NCBI GenBank assembly: GCA_964019165.1
Contig: OZ025272.1
Span: 14,569,593-14,633,592, forward strand
Reading direction: 5' to 3'
Length of the DNA: 64,000 nt
From: Mastigias papua
Taxonomy: Eukaryota > Cnidaria > Scyphozoa > Rhizostomeae > Mastigiidae
The position numbers were made by a program, and so were the translations under genes. Each line of letters starts with the position of its first letter. The first letter of the stretch is position 1. The notes beneath the pieces are model-generated. The model ran no database searches. It saw only the letters and a list, made by a program, of their open reading frames with translations, and was not told the DNA's origin. Shown in pieces: positions 61,073 to 64,000 of this stretch.

Positions 61073-62930
61073 TTAAGATCTTGGCTTGGTTGGCAATGTT
61101 GGGGCTCTTTCTCTAGAGGCTGGTTTTAACATCAAGCCCCAAGCATCATCAAGAAAATACCCTTTCCCAGTCAAGCTCCACATGGTCAATGTTTCATACA
61201 GTTTGCTAAATGGTTGCCTTTTCATCGGGTCGTATTTCCAACAGCTTTTCATGAGTTGGTAGATTCTCTGTGGACAGCCATCCGGACGTGGGAGTAATTT
61301 CATGCAACGAATCCGATCACATACCTGGAACGGAAATCGAGCACATAGACTCATTCTTAAAAATGACCTAAGTGATATCACACTGAAATAATTGTCCCAG
61401 TGTTACAGTATGATGGAACTGCTGCTAAACACGTCATATTTTACCCAGCTGGTAAATCAAAAAGTGAACGTGGTTAATGGCTTCTGGACTTGATGCTATT
61501 CCTTATAGTGAAAAGTCTCATTTGGGTGCGGTTGCTAACAATGCTATAGATACGAACCAAACATTAGGATAAACACTAGAACAAGATCCTAGCTTATCAA
61601 ATACATAAAACCTACAGAATGAAAGTTTCCTAGAAAGAAAATTTTATGCTAACGTTGTCGACGAAATATGGAATGCTCATTTAGTTGAACATTCTCCATA
61701 CCTAAATTTTCTGTTCCTTTGCAAAAACAATCTACATGAAAGTAGTACATGAAAGAAAATGGAAACAGAAATCCCCACACCTGTTCATTGCTCTGACCGT
61801 AAAATGGCTGAATTCCGTAGGTGAAAAGCTCCCATAGAACTACACCAAAGGCCCAGATGTCGGACTGAATTGTGAACTTCCCAACAGTCAAAGCTTCTGG
61901 TGGAAGCCATCTTATCGGAAGAAGGTGCTGCCCATCTACCCTAAGGAGAAAAGATTCATGAAGTTTGCAATTTCAAGTTCTCCTGAACCACAACAGATGC
62001 GGAACACGAATCGGAGGGATTCCAGCTTTAGTAATTAACAAACTATATCATGATCACCTAATCAATTAATCAATCAATCAATCGCCCACTCAATCAATGA
62101 ATCAATGAATCAATTTTGTTTGGTACGACAAGGTTAACTGAGCATCGATCTACAACGTATTCTGAATAAAAACAAAGCCAATTACAAAGACATAAATCAG
62201 AGCAATCTTTAACAGTCTGTAAAAGGAGAAAGAAAAGAAACTAAAGGACTAAAAGAAAAGCAAGAGAAAGTTGAATTCATTGTGAACAGGTAATCATAGC
62301 ATACAATGCTGCAATACTAATACGAAACGAAAGAACTCTTTAAGAAATGTACGACATAAGACATAAGACATAAGACATAAGAGCTTTTTATTTTCAACCA
62401 ATAACACAACTTTACAATGAACTCTAAAGTAAACAGGAATGAACGAATAAAACCGAAAACCAACAATGAACAAATATGATAGAATAGAAAGCCTAAAGTA
62501 GTAAAAAAGACAGAGTAATTAAACTGAAATTTCTATGAGCTTTCTATGAACGAAGGGGTCTCGTAGCAGAGCTCGTCGATAGCATCCATTCGGCCTAAAC
62601 GGCCGATTCAGACGTGTCGTCTATACCTGTAATAATCATGTTCCGCAGCCGAAACGTCATGCGCCAAGCCGAAATCGCCGATCTTGACATTAATCTCCTT
62701 ATCTAGTAAGCAGTTTCTAGAGGCTAGATCTCTATGAACAAATTTCTGTTCGGCTAGATACGCCATGCCAGATGCTATCTGTCTTGCAATATTGACAAGC
62801 TCCTTGAAGCTGATTTCAGGTGGCTGAAAGTCAACATCTTCGGGTAAGGTACCTTGATGGCCAAAGCTAGCATGATAGCTTCCTGACCTGTCTCTTATAT
62901 ACTGTGTAAGATCACCCATGTCCATAAACT
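61073..62930 (-). CDS. receptor tyrosine kinase, C-terminal kinase exons (partial), Trk/ROR/MuSK/DDR class
   Basis: Exons (transcript order): 62930-62627, 61940-61781, 61324-61073 (stop). The first ends inside the Arg codon of DYYR; phases match. Residues read: [17 protein letters not shown] (hinge/helix D), an insert of about 20 residues, the catalytic loop [11 protein letters not shown], the Mg loop DFG, the activation loop [21 protein letters not shown], then [17 protein letters not shown] and the C-lobe end with [15 protein letters not shown] and YYR place it with Trk, ROR, MuSK and DDR receptors. The usual first activation-loop Tyr of the YxxxYY motif is Ser here ([10 protein letters not shown]). 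N-lobe, membrane and ectodomain exons lie upstream, beyond 64000. The tail after the kinase is short and ends TKPRS. Confidence 0.9.
62050..62115. repeat. (AATC)n microsatellite in a kinase intron
   Basis: Imperfect AATC/AATG units over about 65 bp. Confidence 0.85.
62349..62380. repeat. (GACATAA)4 repeat in a kinase intron
   Basis: Four units of a 7 bp repeat, immediately followed by TTTTTATTTTCAACCA; perhaps the tail of a retroposed sequence. Confidence 0.85.
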
Positions 62931-63103
62931 CTAGAAATGAGACATTTTTCACTGTAAAAATGATATTATGAATAGTATAGTACTTCATCAAAAGCATTGA
63001 AATATCATTCGATTTATGGTCTTTTTAACGTGCAGTTCTATACAAAATGGGCAATTCTAACAAACTTTGTGTGCGGTTCTGCAGAGAAATCTTTGATTAC
63101 ATT

Positions 63104-63585
63104 ATATACTAAAGCGCGCATAATTCGGGTCACGTTGGACTGACAAATTTTGTCCGGATTACAGGGAATCCGTATAACATTAAAAAATTCACACATGACC
63201 CCGTTGAATGTCTGCTGTTGTTTGGAGGTCATTCCTAGGATGTTGGGGTACACAGTGTCCTCTTTCCCCGCAGTAGTAAGTCAGGTCAGTAACTGATTAT
63301 AACATAGGCTGTAAGGATAAAGTAACATAGTGAAGAACATGCCTGTATTTATTGAAATATTTGTAAAATCGTTGATCCGAATTACGGTGAATAAATAGCA
63401 TGCATTTGCACTAACAGGACGGAAATATATAGTCCGGTTTATGCATTTATCCGGACTAGGAGATCAGAATAATGGTAATTAGTTTAGCACATCTTTATAG
63501 GAAATTAATTGGAGATTGTAATTCTGTCCGGAATACATCAAAATCCGGACAAACCCGATCCGAATTATGCGAAGTTGACTGTACA
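63104..63585. mobile_element. probable MITE with GCATAATTCGG subterminal repeats
   Basis: GCGCATAATTCGGGTCA near 63115 and its near complement CCGATCCGAATTATGC near 63556 face each other over about 480 bp, each next to a GTCCGGATT-type word. More GTCCGG words lie inside. The right end reads AAGTTGACTGTAC; the left equivalent is decayed. The 71-residue frame inside is not a gene. Confidence 0.55.
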
Positions 63586-64000
63586 TCAATTTAGAAAGAC
63601 ACCCTGTAAAGTAGAGTAATATTTGTATAATACTAATTCCCAAAAGTATGGCGACAAAACATGGATAATGTCAATACGTGTTTTCAGGTGCAGTATGTTT
63701 ATGATTACGATAGCCATGGACTATTCCTCAATATAGTATCCGGGAGAATAATGCAGTTCTAAATTGAGCTAAAAACACACCTGATTCGATTCGAACCAGA
63801 ATACCAACGGTTGCATAATGTATGAAGAATCTAAATGACAATTGTGGAACACAAGCTCACCTGAGAAGTCTCTTTTGTGGAACTCAAAATTATTGATTTT
63901 ACTTGTCTATGAAATATGATCTTTTCGATAAATGGCTTGTCATGACATGAGGCTTTCTATTAGGTTATAAGGTTCCCCAGTTATTAATGCACTGACATTC
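63586..64000. other. kinase gene intron or intergenic, no exon assigned
   Basis: I looked for N-lobe kinase exons on the minus strand and found none with a glycine loop or the VAIK lysine. A splice-bounded frame near 63783-63860 does not resemble a kinase. Confidence 0.4.

Noticed and set aside
62608..62997. Kinase ORF ending YRYRRHV as a natural C-terminus
   Set aside because: A donor site at TACAG/GTATAG and the matching exon at 61940 restore [14 protein letters not shown], so the apparent end is intronic.

Overview
The window is nuclear DNA of a metazoan animal. It is AT-rich, with long introns that have GT/AG borders. The host genes I could rebuild are animal genes: a BOLA3-type iron-sulfur protein, a NUPR1/p8-type stress protein, a class A GPCR, an alanine aminotransferase, a PDCD6/ALG-2 penta-EF-hand protein and the kinase end of a receptor tyrosine kinase. 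The dense Penelope-like elements, tRNA-derived SINEs, MITEs and (TA)n arrays suggest an invertebrate. I cannot name the phylum from the sequence.

Layout. Positions 430-8691 are a retroelement cluster. It holds four Penelope-like element (PLE) copies cut off at their 5' ends: two form a near-perfect 1.48 kb inverted repeat, one is frameshifted, and one belongs to a second family and is fused to half of a tRNA-like SINE head. They are separated by eight long (TA)n arrays and several SINE copies. Short modules with a hammerhead-ribozyme-like core lie at the PLE 3' ends and elsewhere. Positions 8.7-16.6 kb hold no confident gene. Positions 16.6-21 kb hold BOLA3 (+) and an intronless NUPR1-like gene (-). 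Positions 21-34 kb are mostly MITEs, minisatellites and SINEs. Positions 34.3-37.2 kb hold a two-exon GPCR (+). Positions 39.5-48.6 kb hold a complete nine-exon alanine aminotransferase (-). Positions 51.3-58.5 kb hold a six-exon PDCD6 gene (-) with an uninterrupted LINE reverse-transcriptase ORF in an intron. Positions 61.1-62.9 kb hold the last three exons of a Trk/ROR/MuSK/DDR-class kinase (-), whose 5' exons lie beyond the window.

The host genes look independent; I see no pathway cluster. The more unusual material is in the repeats: (1) a hammerhead-like core in which helix II changes sequence but stays paired across families; (2) a PLE/tRNA-half chimera; (3) a MITE nested inside a related MITE with a readable TA target duplication, where a repeated internal word (TTCCTTA in one subfamily, TTGCTTA in the other) has been replaced throughout; (4) a weak IS3-like transposase relic. 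All gene models were spliced by eye and have not been tested by alignment or transcripts.
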